From Lysobacterales bacterium 63-13 (lineage in GTDB: Bacteria > Pseudomonadota > Gammaproteobacteria > Xanthomonadales > Rhodanobacteraceae): a DNA stretch of 64,000 nucleotides. A program made the position numbers and the translations under genes. Below are positions 39,405 through 48,905 of this stretch, piece after piece. How positions within the stretch are numbered: the first letter of the stretch is position 1; each line of letters begins with the position of its first letter. Where the stretch lies: positions 88,179-152,178 of the forward strand of contig MKWR01000011.1 of the NCBI GenBank assembly GCA_001899855.1. The letters are read 5' to 3'. A model generated the notes under the pieces. It was not told the DNA's origin. It searched no databases and worked only from the letters and a program-made list of their open reading frames with translations.

Positions 39405-41108
39405 ATGCATCGCTTGTCCTGTTTCCTGCTGATGAGTGCCTTTGCCGGCCTGCTTGCCTGCAGCGGCCCTCCCGAAAGCGCCAAGCCTGAGGCAGAGGCA
39501 CCACCCGCTGCAGCACCGCAGGCCGATTCCATTCCCGGCGCGACGCTGCTCCCCGGTCTTGGCAACCATCATTTCCCGATCAGCAGCACGCAGCCGGATG
39601 TGCAGCGCTGGTTTGATCAGGGATTGATGCTGACGTACGGATTCAACCACGATGCCGCCGAGCGCTCGTTCCTGCGCGCCGCGGAGATTGATCCGGAATG
39701 CGCCATGTGCCTCTGGGGCGCAGCCCTTGTGCTCGGTCCGCACGTCAATGCCGGCATGGATCCGGCGAACAACAGCAAGGCCTGGTTGCGCCTGCAGCGG
39801 GCGCGGGTACTGGCCGCCAAGGCAACCCCGCGCGAGCAGGCCTTCATCGAGGCCCTGTCCGCGCGTTATGCGGAGCAGCCGCCCGAGAACCGGCGCCCAC
39901 TCGACGAAGCCTATGCCGCGGCCACGGCCACGTTGATGAAGACATTGCCGGATGATCTCGACGCCGCGACCTTCCACGCCGAGGCGCTCATGGATCTGCA
40001 ACCCTGGGACTACTACGACGCGCAATTCCAGCCCAAGGGCAATACCGAGGAAATCGTCGCCACGCTGGAATCGGTCATGCAGCGCAATCCCGATCATGCC
40101 GGAGCGCTGCATCTTTACGTGCATGCAGTCGAAGCGTCGGCACATCCCGAACGTGGCGTGGCCGCGGCCGACCACCTGCGCGAGCTGATTCCGGGCTCGG
40201 GTCATCTCGTGCACATGCCGGCGCACATCTACTCGCGGGTTGGACGCTGGCACGACGCCGTGCTCGCCAACCAGGTCGCGATTGCAGCAGACGATGCGTA
40301 TCTGGACTTGTGTCGGGGCAATACCGGCGGCGTCTATCCGCTTGGTTATGTCCCGCACAACCACCATTTCCTCTGGTTCGCGGCGAGCATGGAAGGCAAC
40401 AGCGAGATTGCGCGCGCTGCGGCCAGGCACACCGCCGAGCGCACGGCCGACGCCGAACTCATGCGCACGCCCGGATACGAGGCGATGCAGCATTACTGGA
40501 TGACGCCCTGGTTCGACAATGTCCGCTTCGCGCGCTGGGACGAGATTGCCGCGGCACCGAATCCCGCCCCGGATCTGAAATACGTCAGCGTTATCTGGCA
40601 TTACGCCGAAGGCGTCGCCGCCGCCCGCCAGGGGCGCAAGGACGATGCCGCGCAGCATCTCGCCGCGCTGCGTCCGCTGCTCGCCGACCCGGCGCTGCGC
40701 AAGATCCTGGTCTGGGACCGTTACCCGCTCAGCAACGCCGCGGAAATCGCCGAACGCAGCCTCACCGCCGAAGTGGCCCTGCTCGACAAGGACAGCGATG
40801 CAGCCATCGCCGCCCTGCAGGAAGCCGTCAGCATCGAGGACCAGATCCCTTACGACGAACCACCCGCCTGGCACTCACCGACCCGCCACGCGCTGGGTGC
40901 CGCGCTGCTGGGAGCCGGCAAGGCTGCCGATGCCGAAGCGGTCTATCGTGCCGAGCTTCAACGCAACCCGCAGAATGGCTGGTCGCTGCATGGGCTGGCG
41001 CAGAGCCTGCGTGCGCAGCAACGCAACGCTGAAGCCGCCGAGGTCGAGAAGCGCTTCGCGGACGCCTGGAAAAACGCTGACGTCAAGCTCGCCTCGTCGC
41101 AGATCTGA
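39405..41108 (+). CDS. TPR repeat lipoprotein
   Basis: 567 residues. GGAGG lies 6 nt before the ATG. Lipobox GLLAC puts the acylated cysteine at about residue 19, followed by an A/P/E-rich linker. The mature protein is helical with TPR-like repeats: ERSFLRAAEIDPECAMCLWG, ESVMQRNPDHAGALHLYVHA, and the C-terminal RAELQRNPQNGWSLHGLAQSL. Histidine-rich segments (GHLVHMPAHIYSRVG, PHNHHFLWF) are notable and typical of this uncharacterised family. A terminator follows. Confidence 0.8.
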   Translation: MHRLSCFLLMSAFAGLLACSGPPESAKPEAEAPPAAAPQADSIPGATLLPGLGNHHFPISSTQPDVQRWFDQGLMLTYGFNHDAAERSFLRAAEIDPECAMCLWGAALVLGPHVNAGMDPANNSKAWLRLQRARVLAAKATPREQAFIEALSARYAEQPPENRRPLDEAYAAATATLMKTLPDDLDAATFHAEALMDLQPWDYYDAQFQPKGNTEEIVATLESVMQRNPDHAGALHLYVHAVEASAHPERGVAAADHLRELIPGSGHLVHMPAHIYSRVGRWHDAVLANQVAIAADDAYLDLCRGNTGGVYPLGYVPHNHHFLWFAASMEGNSEIARAAARHTAERTADAELMRTPGYEAMQHYWMTPWFDNVRFARWDEIAAAPNPAPDLKYVSVIWHYAEGVAAARQGRKDDAAQHLAALRPLLADPALRKILVWDRYPLSNAAEIAERSLTAEVALLDKDSDAAIAALQEAVSIEDQIPYDEPPAWHSPTRHALGAALLGAGKAADAEAVYRAELQRNPQNGWSLHGLAQSLRAQQRNAEAAEVEKRFADAWKNADVKLASSQI

Positions 41109-41218
41109 ACCGCGTCGACATCAGTCAGAGGGAGTGGCGTGGCTTGCCGTCGGGCACGTCCGGCGAAGCAACACCATGCCCGGTCCTTGCGCACTCGAGC
41201 TGCTGATTCCGCCAATGC

Positions 41219-41243
41219 AAACGGCCCGCATGCGCGGGCCGTT
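41219..41243 (+). terminator. Rho-independent terminator between convergent genes
   Basis: AACGGCCCGC, ATG loop region, GCGGGCCGTTTT. The T-run faces the plus strand, ending the TPR lipoprotein transcript; the reverse strand also has a short T tract. Confidence 0.8.
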
Positions 41244-41283
41244 TTCCTGGAGCGTGTCATGCGCCTGTGTCAGCGCAATGCGA

Positions 41284-41937
41284 TCAATGCCTGACTGCGC
41301 GGCCACGGAAGGCCAGCAAGCCGGCCAGTGCAAGCAGGCCGGCCAGGGCGAACCAGGCGCCACGGTCGATCGGCAGCGTGGCGGGAGCTGCGGCACCGGT
41401 GACACTCATGCCCACCAACTCCATCGGTTCGCCAGCACCACCATCCGCACCCAGGGTGAAGAAGAACACGCCATCCGGTGCGATAGAGCCCGTAGGTGCC
41501 GCTGGCTGCGTGCCGTAACGGGAAGTGCCAGCATTTTGCGAACTGAACAGGTTGAAATCGCCGCTGTTGCCGTCAGGGGTGCCCCAAGCGCCGCCGTTGG
41601 TCGGCTGGCCAACCAGTTGACTGCCGAAATCCAGAGTGCCGCCAAAGGTGTCGAACACGATCTCGTTGAAGTCCGCGAGGGTGAACGTGCCGTTGCCGCT
41701 GGCCGAACCACTCACGGTGACGTTGAGCGCAAGCACCGCCGGATTGGGCAGGATGAAGTCGTTGGCACCCGGATTCAGCAGCAAGGTGTCTTCGAAGGTG
41801 ATCGAGCCCACGGCCTGCGCGGTACTTGCCGGGTCGTCGAAGGTGAAGTTGAAGGTGAGCGGAGCCGCGTTGGCGACGCCAAGCGTGCCCGCAAAAAGCA
41901 GTGCTGCAAGGGTGTTGCGAACAAACGACGCGTTCAT
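41284..41937 (-). CDS. Secreted protein with C-terminal sorting-like tail
   Basis: 217 residues from ATG 41937, with AGGAG 7 nt upstream. The signal peptide is MNASFVRNTLAALLFAGTLGVANA. The body is beta-rich and resembles PEP-CTERM-type substrates (FNFTFDDPASTAQAVGSITFEDT). The tail has the tripartite form of a sorting signal: short motif LPIDRGAW, hydrophobic helix FALAGLLALAGLLAF, basic end RGRAVRH. This may be a variant of the IPTL/PEP-CTERM class. Function unknown. Confidence 0.75.
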   Translation of the reverse strand: MNASFVRNTLAALLFAGTLGVANAAPLTFNFTFDDPASTAQAVGSITFEDTLLLNPGANDFILPNPAVLALNVTVSGSASGNGTFTLADFNEIVFDTFGGTLDFGSQLVGQPTNGGAWGTPDGNSGDFNLFSSQNAGTSRYGTQPAAPTGSIAPDGVFFFTLGADGGAGEPMELVGMSVTGAAAPATLPIDRGAWFALAGLLALAGLLAFRGRAVRH

Positions 41938-42062
41938 CGATTTTCTCCTGGTCAGCAAGCCAACAAAAGTCATTCGAAATTCCACATATGATTCATTCGC
42001 TTAATTCTCCCGAAGCATGATACACCAGCGTCCTGCAAGCGGCGTGCGCGACGATGCAACGA

Positions 42063-42090
42063 AAAGAGCGGGCATCTGCCCGCTCTTTCT
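42063..42090 (-). terminator. Rho-independent terminator of the kinase gene
   Basis: AAAGAGCGGGC-ATCT-GCCCGCTCTTT, 17 bp beyond the kinase stop codon; read on the minus strand the stem is followed by TTTTC. Confidence 0.8.
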
Positions 42091-42106
42091 GGTCTTCCGG
42101 ACCGGC

Positions 42107-44089
42107 TCAGCCGCGATGACGGCGTGAACGGAACTCGTCGAGATTGCTGTCCACCGCGTCAAGCAGCGGCTCGATGGCTTCCTGGGCTTTCTCGGTCGCA
42201 TTCAAGGTGCTGAAATTGACCTGTTCCATGCGACTGCTCCAGAGCGTGCTGCCATCGGAAACCCGGTAGGCCTTGACGCCCATCTGCACGGTGTAAAGGG
42301 TCGAGCTCTGGCCGTAATACTGCAGTTGCTGCGAGCCGACCGGCTTGGCCTGGACGAAGACCACGGCATCGGCACGACCGCGCAGCGAACCCATGTTCGG
42401 CTTGCTGCCGGAGACCTCGCCGGCTTCGATGACGCGGAAGCCGCGGCGCTGCAGCAGGCTGACGATGGCATCGCGGGCCGGTTCGGTGATCACGTCATCA
42501 CCGCCTACCACCACGGCAATCGTCGGAATGCGCGGCCTCGGCGGCGCGGCCTCGGTCGGTTTGTCGACCATGGCCACCGTGCTCGAATCCTCGGCACGCG
42601 GCATCGGCACATTGGCCTGCGCCTGTTCCGAGGCGCGTGCGGCTGGCAGGTTCTGCAGGGCATCGACATCCGCCTGTGAAGCGCGCGGCTGCGGACCACT
42701 GCCATCGGCGTTTGCCGCCACCGACTCGGCGGCTGCAGTGGACCCTGCCGGCGTCGACATGGTGCCGTCGCCTGCATTGCCGGGGCTGGTCGCATTTGCC
42801 GTCGTCGTGCCCGATTGGATCGTCGCCACGGCGGCGTTGTCGCCTGCCGGCACCTGCGCAGGCGGAGTCCGCGCAGGCGGGGTCTGCGTGGTTTCGACCA
42901 CGTTGGCACCACCGAGCCCGGGGATCTTGTCGCGCAATGCCCAGGCACCGCCAATCAGGCCGAGCACGAGAATCGCCGCGATGGCCAGAGGCAGCACGGA
43001 ACTGGTGCGCCTGCCGCCGGCATCGGTCGGGCGATCAAGCACCGAGCGGCGCTCGAATGCCGCCTGGCTTGCTGCCGTTGCCGGATTCGCCGGGTAGGCT
43101 GGCGGAATCGGCTGCGCCGAGGGAGTAATGCGGGTGTTGGCGGCCGCCACGCCCGGAATGGAAACCGGCGTATTGGCCAACGGACGCTGGCCGGAAGCCG
43201 GGGTCTTCTGGCCGATCATCGTCGCCGCCGCCGCCGAGACCTTGGGCACGATGGTGATTGGCCCGGGTTTGGAAACCAGCGGATGGGCAAACAGGTCCTC
43301 GGCCAGTTCGTGGCAACTCTGGTAACGATCGGCCGGTTCCTTGGCAATCATCTTCGACAGGATCCAGGCGATCTTCTCGTCGACCTCGCCATTCAATTCG
43401 CGCACGTCGGGAATCTCGGCGCGCACGACTTCCAGCATCAGCCCGAGCGGCGATTCATCGGTGAACGGCATGCGTCCGGCAAGCATCTCGAAGAGGACGA
43501 TGCCGAGCGAGAAAATGTCCGAGCGCTGATCGACCTGGTGACCAAGGCAGACTTCCGGCGACAGGTAGCCGGGGGTGCCGACGAACTCGCCAGTCGAGGT
43601 CAGCTTCTTCGACATGTCCTGGTTGGACAGGGCAATGCCGAAATCGGCGATCTTGATCGAACCGCGGCTTGAAACCATGAGGTTGCCGGGCTTGATGTCG
43701 CGATGGATCACGCCCTTGTCGTGCGCGGTGGCGAGGCCGAGCGCGGTCTGGTAGATGATCTTCGCGGCCGGGCCGACGGCGACCTTGTGTTCGCGCTTGA
43801 GCAGGGTGCCGAGCGATTCGCCTTCGACGAACTCCATGACGAAGAACGGCTGGCCCTGGTCTTCGCCAATGTAGTAGATCTGGATGATGTGCGGATCATT
43901 CAGTGCCGCCATGCTGCGTGCTTCGCGCAGGAAGCGTTCCTTGACGCCCTCGTCGTGCGCCAGCGAATCCGCCAGGACCTTGATGGCGACATAGCGGTTG
44001 AGCGAGGACTCGTGTCCCTTGTAGACCACGCCCATGCCGCCACGACCCAGTTCGGCAACGATGTCGTAGTGTCCCAATCGCGTTTTCAT
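42107..44089 (-). CDS. Membrane Ser/Thr protein kinase with periplasmic C-terminal domain
   Basis: 660 residues from ATG 44089, with GGAG 5 nt upstream. The N-terminal Hanks-type kinase (about 1-270) is complete: GRGGMGVVYKG, catalytic lysine VAIKVL, HRDIKPGNL, DFG, and GTPGYLSPE. A P/A/T-rich linker, one membrane helix (LPLAIAAILVLGLIGGAWAL), a low-complexity extracellular linker and a C-terminal alpha/beta domain (IAVVVGGDDVITEPARDAIVSLLQRRGF ... LDAVDSNLDEFRSR) follow. The C-terminal part looks like a TolB/CsgG-type ligand or assembly domain, so it may be the sensor. Target proteins are unknown. Confidence 0.88.
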   Translation of the reverse strand: MKTRLGHYDIVAELGRGGMGVVYKGHESSLNRYVAIKVLADSLAHDEGVKERFLREARSMAALNDPHIIQIYYIGEDQGQPFFVMEFVEGESLGTLLKREHKVAVGPAAKIIYQTALGLATAHDKGVIHRDIKPGNLMVSSRGSIKIADFGIALSNQDMSKKLTSTGEFVGTPGYLSPEVCLGHQVDQRSDIFSLGIVLFEMLAGRMPFTDESPLGLMLEVVRAEIPDVRELNGEVDEKIAWILSKMIAKEPADRYQSCHELAEDLFAHPLVSKPGPITIVPKVSAAAATMIGQKTPASGQRPLANTPVSIPGVAAANTRITPSAQPIPPAYPANPATAASQAAFERRSVLDRPTDAGGRRTSSVLPLAIAAILVLGLIGGAWALRDKIPGLGGANVVETTQTPPARTPPAQVPAGDNAAVATIQSGTTTANATSPGNAGDGTMSTPAGSTAAAESVAANADGSGPQPRASQADVDALQNLPAARASEQAQANVPMPRAEDSSTVAMVDKPTEAAPPRPRIPTIAVVVGGDDVITEPARDAIVSLLQRRGFRVIEAGEVSGSKPNMGSLRGRADAVVFVQAKPVGSQQLQYYGQSSTLYTVQMGVKAYRVSDGSTLWSSRMEQVNFSTLNATEKAQEAIEPLLDAVDSNLDEFRSRRHRG

Positions 44090-44276
44090 GGTGTCTCCGG
44101 GGCGCCAGGCGCCAGTTGCAATACTGTGGAATCGAATCCTAGCACCGCGAAAGCAGCGGAAATCGTCCAATTCATCGCATCGGTTTGCGGATTCCGGGCA
44201 CGTTGTCAGTGTGAACCCGGTCACATTCTGGCTGAAATGCGGACGCCTTGCAGGCCGGCGGGCCGGGCCGGCTGGT

Positions 44277-45284
44277 TCAGCCCTGGATGCCGTCGATTTC
44301 GATGCGCAGGTCGCTGCGGCAGATGTCGCCGAGCAGGATCAGCAGGCCAACCGGATCGGCCAGGTGCCGGCGCAGGCGTTGTTCGACGGCCGCTGCCTCG
44401 GCCGGCTCGCGCAGGTAGACCTTGAGCAGGGCCGCATTGATGCCGCGCGCGGCAATGCAAGGGCCGGCGGCGACGAGCAGGCTGTCGAGGTTGCGCAGGG
44501 TTTCATCAAGCTGGGCCAGCGTGTCGCCGGCATGGCGCGATTGGTGGCCGACCACCGAAGCAGTACCCGAAACCAGCAACTGGCCGGCCGGCGTACGCGT
44601 GGCGCGGGCGAATGTCGGGGCCACTGGCCCGTATTGCCGCGGATACGACCAGGCGCTGACCTGGCGCGGATTCTCGATGGCCACGCCTTCTTCGCGGGCG
44701 GCCAGCCCATAGACCTGCAGGACGCGTTTGCCGTCGCGACGCCCGATCGCGGTCGCGGCGGAATAGCCATTGCGTGCCGCCGGATCCAGGCCGCGGGCGC
44801 GACCGCAGCAAAAGTGCCGATAGCGCTCATCGTCACCCCTGCCTTCATTGATCGCGTCCATGTAGTTCCACAGGCGCAGGATATGGCCTGGCCCGCCATC
44901 GGCGAATCGATGCGTGGCGATCAGCTGGCAGACTGCGGCATAGGCCTGCTCGGCCGCAGCTTCGATGCCACCGACGGCAGCCTCGTCGATCTCGATCGCG
45001 AAAAAAAGATAGTTGCCGTCGCTGCTCCAGCGCAGCGCACCGTGCCGGCCGCAGCGCACCGGCTGGCCACCACGCCAGACTTCGAAGCGGCCAGCCTCGG
45101 TGGGTTCAAGGCCGACGCGGACGAATCGCGGATCATCGGGATCGCCTTGCGCCGGGCCAAAGCCGATCAAGGCGAGGATTCCAGGCTGCGCGAGCAGGTC
45201 GGCGGCCGTGCCCTCCGCATAACTCACCTGCAACGATGGCAGGGGGGCGATGGCAGCAGCGGATGTCGAATCGATCAGTCGCAC
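44277..45284 (-). CDS. xanB2: XanB2-like chorismatase (hydroxybenzoate synthase)
   Basis: 335 residues from GTG 45284, whose ribosome site is weak, so the start is uncertain. The sequence shows the chorismatase/XanB2 pattern: PGILALIGFGPAQGDPDDPRFVRV, LRLWNYMDAINEGRGDDERYRHFCCGRA, SAATAIGRRDG, NPRQVSAWSYPRQYGP, and LVSGTASVVGHQS, the latter like the YjgF/RidA fold. In Xanthomonas, XanB2 converts chorismate to 3- and 4-hydroxybenzoate; 3-hydroxybenzoate is the starter for xanthomonadin. Its divergent placement next to the ACP gene anchors the pigment locus. Confidence 0.85.
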   Translation of the reverse strand: MRLIDSTSAAAIAPLPSLQVSYAEGTAADLLAQPGILALIGFGPAQGDPDDPRFVRVGLEPTEAGRFEVWRGGQPVRCGRHGALRWSSDGNYLFFAIEIDEAAVGGIEAAAEQAYAAVCQLIATHRFADGGPGHILRLWNYMDAINEGRGDDERYRHFCCGRARGLDPAARNGYSAATAIGRRDGKRVLQVYGLAAREEGVAIENPRQVSAWSYPRQYGPVAPTFARATRTPAGQLLVSGTASVVGHQSRHAGDTLAQLDETLRNLDSLLVAAGPCIAARGINAALLKVYLREPAEAAAVEQRLRRHLADPVGLLILLGDICRSDLRIEIDGIQG

Positions 45285-45370
45285 GTTGATTGCGGAGGCT
45301 TGCGGTCAATGGTGGGGCGATCGCGGATGATACACTGCACGGCCCGAATCCATTGACTCCAGGCTATCCC

Positions 45371-45661
45371 GTGACCAACGTTCAGGAATCGAAATCGCTT
45401 ACACCGGCCGAACAGGAACTGGCCCGACTCGTGGTCAGCAGCCTCAATATCGAGGGCGTGCAGGCCGAGTCCATCGATCCGGACGCAGCGCTGTTTGGCG
45501 ACGGCGACCTGGGTCTTGATTCGATCGACGCGCTGGAACTGGCGCTGGCCGTTTCCAAGCATTACGGCTTCCAGTTGCGTTCCGACAACCCGGACAACCG
45601 GCAGATTTTCGGCAGCTTGCGCGCGTTGTCGGCGCATATCGAGCAGCAGCGCGCACGCTGA
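45371..45661 (+). CDS. Acyl carrier protein of the aryl polyene pathway
   Basis: 96 residues from GTG 45371; the frame extends upstream without protein-like sequence. The phosphopantetheine site is Ser51 in GDLGLDSIDALELA. It has the acidic four-helix ACP character and a C-terminal AHIEQQRAR. In this locus it should carry the hydroxybenzoyl starter or growing polyene, corresponding to XanC or the ApeE/ApeF carriers. It ends 1 bp before the convergent phosphopantetheinyl transferase gene. Only one ACP is present in the window. Confidence 0.88.
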   Translation: MTNVQESKSLTPAEQELARLVVSSLNIEGVQAESIDPDAALFGDGDLGLDSIDALELALAVSKHYGFQLRSDNPDNRQIFGSLRALSAHIEQQRAR

Positions 45662-45662
45662 G

Positions 45663-46358
45663 TCAGGGCAACGCTTCGAGACGGAACGTCCGCAGCGTTC
45701 GCGCGGGTCCGCGCCAGGCTAGGCAGCCGACATGGCCGCCGCCTGCAGCGAAACGGTGGATCTGCCATTCGCCGGGACGACCGGCCTCCGCGGCGATCGA
45801 CAACAGGGCTTCGACCTGGCCATCGTTGCCGATCGCGAAGCGCAAGCGGTCGAGGCCAAACGACAGGCCGTGGCCGAGTGCTTTCAGCACTGCCTCCTTG
45901 CACGTCCACAACTGCAGGAAGGCGCGCTCGCACTGGGCATCGTCGAGCTCGGCAAGGGTGGCCGCTTCTTCAGTGGCAAAGAAGCGCGTCGCCAGTTCGA
46001 GTGCGGAATGGTGGCGCTGCGGCGAGCCGCGTTCGACATCGACGCCCAGTTCCTGCTCGGCGCAGAAGGCAAACGCCACGCAGTCGCCGCCGTGGCTGAC
46101 ATTGAAATGCGGGAAACCCGGCATCGCCGCATGCGGCTTGCCGTGCGTGCCGTAGGCAAGGCGGGGTTCGAGCTCGCTGCCGGCATAGGTTTTCAGCAAG
46201 GCCAGCAATTGCACGCGGGCAAGGCGGGTCAGTTGCCGAGGTGCCGGTGCATCGGGCGGCCGCCACAGCCACAGATGGATCTCGCCGGGCGCCAGCCTGG
46301 GCGGCGTGGCGACGGTGGCGAACGACGCCTCGGTCAGCGTGGAATCGATGGGCTGCAT
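45663..46358 (-). CDS. 4'-phosphopantetheinyl transferase (Sfp type)
   Basis: 231 residues from ATG 46358; an upstream in-frame ATG would overlap the halogenase-like gene. Sfp-superfamily motifs are clear: FNVSHGGDCVAFAF, the magnesium-binding LGVDVERG, and WTCKEAVLKALG. It converts apo-ACP to holo-ACP by adding phosphopantetheine to the serine, most likely on the neighbouring ACP. It sits 20 bp downstream of the first halogenase-like gene and is probably in its operon. Confidence 0.9.
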   Translation of the reverse strand: MQPIDSTLTEASFATVATPPRLAPGEIHLWLWRPPDAPAPRQLTRLARVQLLALLKTYAGSELEPRLAYGTHGKPHAAMPGFPHFNVSHGGDCVAFAFCAEQELGVDVERGSPQRHHSALELATRFFATEEAATLAELDDAQCERAFLQLWTCKEAVLKALGHGLSFGLDRLRFAIGNDGQVEALLSIAAEAGRPGEWQIHRFAAGGGHVGCLAWRGPARTLRTFRLEALP

Positions 46359-46377
46359 GGCCGGAATCGTCGCCCGC

Positions 46378-47697
46378 TCAGGCAGGATCCACCGGCGTCG
46401 TGCCACCGCTGAAGGCAACCTGGCTGCCGCGTCGGCGCCGGCCGAGATCGGCAAGCCAGCGCAACGGCGACATCAGGCTGACGACCGTGTAGATGAGGCG
46501 GAACAGATACGCGCGGAGCATGACCGGGCGGCTGTCGAAGACATCGCCGGCGAGCATCGAGATGACGCCATCCTCGACGCGGAAATCATTGCGTGGCTGC
46601 GCGAACATCTCGCGCATGGCCGGCGAATTGAAGCGATAGATGAACCACGAGAAGACGCGCACGCCACGCCTGCGGCGCTTCGCCATCGACCTTTGCAGGG
46701 CAGCTTCGCGGGCCGGCTCGCGCAACGTCGCGTCAATCACCTCGGCGGTGCGCAGGCCACCATCCATGGCCAGGAAGACGCCCGAGGAAAACACCGGATC
46801 GACGAATGCCCAGGCATCGCCGACCATGATCCAGCCCGGGCCAGCCATGCGTGAACAGGTATAGGAATAATTGCCGGTCACGCGCACCTCGCCGACCATC
46901 CGCGCATGCTGCATGCGCTGCCAGGCCTCGGGCATCTGCGCGAGCGTGGCCATGAGAAAGCTGCCGGTCTCGCCCTTGCGCTGCTTCAGGTAATCGGGAC
47001 TGCACACGCAACCGATGCTCATGACGCCCTCGCGCAAGGGGATGAACCAGGACCAGCCGTGGTCGAAGCGATAGATGCTGATGTTGCCGGCGTCCTCGCC
47101 GGGACGCAGTTCGACATCATGGAAATGGGCAAAGATCGCCGCGCTCTGATGACGCGGATTCTTGCGCTTGAGTTTCAGCTTGCTGCCAAGGAAGGTATCG
47201 CGGCCGCTGGCATCGACCAGGTAGCGCGCGCGCACGGCGACCTGGCGGCCTTCGGCATCATGCGCGGTGGCGCGGATCGAATCGATGCCCCTGACCTCGG
47301 CGGCAACCACCTTGACCTGCTCGCGCGCATCGACGCCCTGTTCGCGTGCGTGCTCGAACAGCATCCGGTCGAACTCGTCGCGACGCACCTGCCAGGCGTG
47401 TGGCGGCGAACTGCCGAGGGCGCGGCGGAAGTGGTAGGTCTGGTAGTTGCCGTCGCTCCCTTCAAAGTCCGCGCCGAGCTTGAGCACGCCAAGCTCGCGA
47501 ACCTTTTCGTCTACGCCGAGCGCATCGAAGATCGGCAGGTTGCACGGCAGCAGCGATTCGCCGATATGGAAGCGCGGGTGCTGGTCCTTTTCCAGCAGGA
47601 GCACTTTCCAGCCCTTGCGCGCGAGCATCGTTGCCGCCGTCGTTCCGCCCGGGCCACCGCCAATCACCAGCACATCGCAATCGACTTCGGAATGCAT
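46378..47697 (-). CDS. FAD-dependent halogenase-like oxidoreductase (first copy)
   Basis: 439 residues from ATG 47697 with GGAGG 5 nt upstream. FAD-binding GGGPGGTTAA near residue 14, GESLLP, an IG-containing central sheet, and GDAWAFVDPVFSSG near the second FAD contact are all present. The segment GWSWFIP carries the W-x-W-x-I-P-like signature (W215, W217) of flavin halogenases, rather than only that of geranylgeranyl reductases. Xanthomonadins are brominated aryl polyenes, so ring halogenation is the likely role. The exact activity is inferred. Confidence 0.8.
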   Translation of the reverse strand: MHSEVDCDVLVIGGGPGGTTAATMLARKGWKVLLLEKDQHPRFHIGESLLPCNLPIFDALGVDEKVRELGVLKLGADFEGSDGNYQTYHFRRALGSSPPHAWQVRRDEFDRMLFEHAREQGVDAREQVKVVAAEVRGIDSIRATAHDAEGRQVAVRARYLVDASGRDTFLGSKLKLKRKNPRHQSAAIFAHFHDVELRPGEDAGNISIYRFDHGWSWFIPLREGVMSIGCVCSPDYLKQRKGETGSFLMATLAQMPEAWQRMQHARMVGEVRVTGNYSYTCSRMAGPGWIMVGDAWAFVDPVFSSGVFLAMDGGLRTAEVIDATLREPAREAALQRSMAKRRRRGVRVFSWFIYRFNSPAMREMFAQPRNDFRVEDGVISMLAGDVFDSRPVMLRAYLFRLIYTVVSLMSPLRWLADLGRRRRGSQVAFSGGTTPVDPA

Positions 47698-47870
47698 CGA
47701 CACCTCCACGCGCGGATGGAAAATCCCCTTGCCGAAACGCCATCGACCGCAGCCAGGCGGCGGCGTATCCAGCGGACCGGGCCGGCACGCCGGCATCCGC
47801 AGAGGTTGGCATCGGTGGGCCATGTTACATTTCCGCCCCGCATCCCGGGCACCTGCTCCTGCTGATCCGT

Positions 47871-48599
47871 GTGAACCGCCCCTTGCAACCGCCAACCGAT
47901 CCACAATCCGCAACCGCTGTCCTGCACCGCTCGATGCTGTTAGCGGTGCTGGCCGGGTACCTGATCCTCGTCATGATTGCCTGGGCGACGCGCAGCGATC
48001 TGTTGTCGGCCATCTGCGTGGTGTTGCTGGTTTCCGCCGTGCTCGGCCCGCGCCTGCGCGCACGCTCGCGTGCAGCCTGGCTGGCCTGGACGCTGCTTGT
48101 CGTCGGCGTGGGGACCTTGACCGTCAACGGGCACGGTCGCATGGCCCTGGACCTGGTGCCACTGGCGATCAACCTTGGCCTGGCCGGCGTGTTCGGTCTC
48201 AGCCTGACCGGCACGCACACGCCGCTGATCGCGCGCGCCATCATTGCCATCGAGGGTCGCGAGCGGCTCGCGCAACCGCGCGTTGCCGGCTATGCGCGCA
48301 GCCTGACCCTGGCCTGGACGGTGTTGTTTGTCCTGCAGTCCGTGGCCTTTGTCTGGCTGATGTGGGTTGTCCTGCCGGATCTTCCCGCTGATGCGCGCGC
48401 GCATGCTTGGGCGACGACCGCGCTGCACGTTGGCGGTTATCTGCTGCCGGCTGCTTTCATGCTCGTCGAGTACGCCATCCGGCGCTGGTATCTTCGGCAT
48501 ATCCCGCATGCGCCGCCGCGCCAGTTTTTCCAGCAGCTGGCGCGCAACTGGCCGCAACTGTTGCGCGATGGCGATGCGCCGACGCCACGGAATCCGTGA
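47871..48599 (+). CDS. COG4648-type membrane protein of aryl polyene cluster
   Basis: 242 residues from GTG 47871 (ATG 47934 is an alternative; neither has a strong ribosome site). Five to six hydrophobic segments, e.g. LLAVLAGYLILVMIAW and LAWTVLFVLQSVAFVWLMWVVL, with EYAIRRWYLRHIPH near the C-terminus. A membrane protein of this type (ApeG/XanD position) occurs in most aryl polyene clusters, usually between the ACP and dehydratase genes as here. Its role is unknown. The 173-bp gap to the divergent halogenase-like gene should hold both promoters. Confidence 0.75.
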   Translation: MNRPLQPPTDPQSATAVLHRSMLLAVLAGYLILVMIAWATRSDLLSAICVVLLVSAVLGPRLRARSRAAWLAWTLLVVGVGTLTVNGHGRMALDLVPLAINLGLAGVFGLSLTGTHTPLIARAIIAIEGRERLAQPRVAGYARSLTLAWTVLFVLQSVAFVWLMWVVLPDLPADARAHAWATTALHVGGYLLPAAFMLVEYAIRRWYLRHIPHAPPRQFFQQLARNWPQLLRDGDAPTPRNP

Positions 48600-48602
48600 G
48601 CA

Positions 48603-48905
48603 ATGAACGCATCCGGCCATGAGTGGATCGAGCGCGTCTGCATCCCGGCGGACCACCCGAGCCTGCCAGGGCATTTCCCCGGTGAGCCGGTGATTGCCGG
48701 GGTGATCCTGCTCGATCGCCTTGCCGCCCTGCTTGAACGTGAAGGCTGTGGCGTCATCAAGCGGATTGCCGCAGTCAAGTTCCGCGCCCCGCTGCTGCCG
48801 GAGGAGGAGGCCGAATTGCAGGTGGCGGTGACGGCCGGGCAGGTACGCTTTCGCGTGCTGCGCAACGCCGAGATTCTGGCCAGCGGCGAGGCCGAACTGG
48901 CATGA
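48603..48905 (+). CDS. Hotdog-fold 3-hydroxyacyl-ACP dehydratase (ApeI-like)
   Basis: 100 residues, a small FabZ/ApeI-like hotdog protein: PSLPGHFPGEPVIAGVILLD with the catalytic histidine and proline-glycine loop, then VKFRAPLLPEEEAEL. It should dehydrate the 3-hydroxyacyl-ACP after each ketoreduction, giving the polyene double bonds. It starts 3 bp after the membrane protein gene, and its stop overlaps the acyltransferase start (4 nt). In the E. coli aryl polyene system such a subunit pairs with ApeP, matched here at 52752. Confidence 0.85.
   Translation: MNASGHEWIERVCIPADHPSLPGHFPGEPVIAGVILLDRLAALLEREGCGVIKRIAAVKFRAPLLPEEEAELQVAVTAGQVRFRVLRNAEILASGEAELA

Noticed and set aside
46378..47697. 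Reading the first flavoprotein as a geranylgeranyl reductase
   Set aside because: It shares the general FAD fold, but the WSWFIP segment and the aryl polyene setting fit the halogenase branch better. Kept as a halogenase-like call with stated uncertainty.
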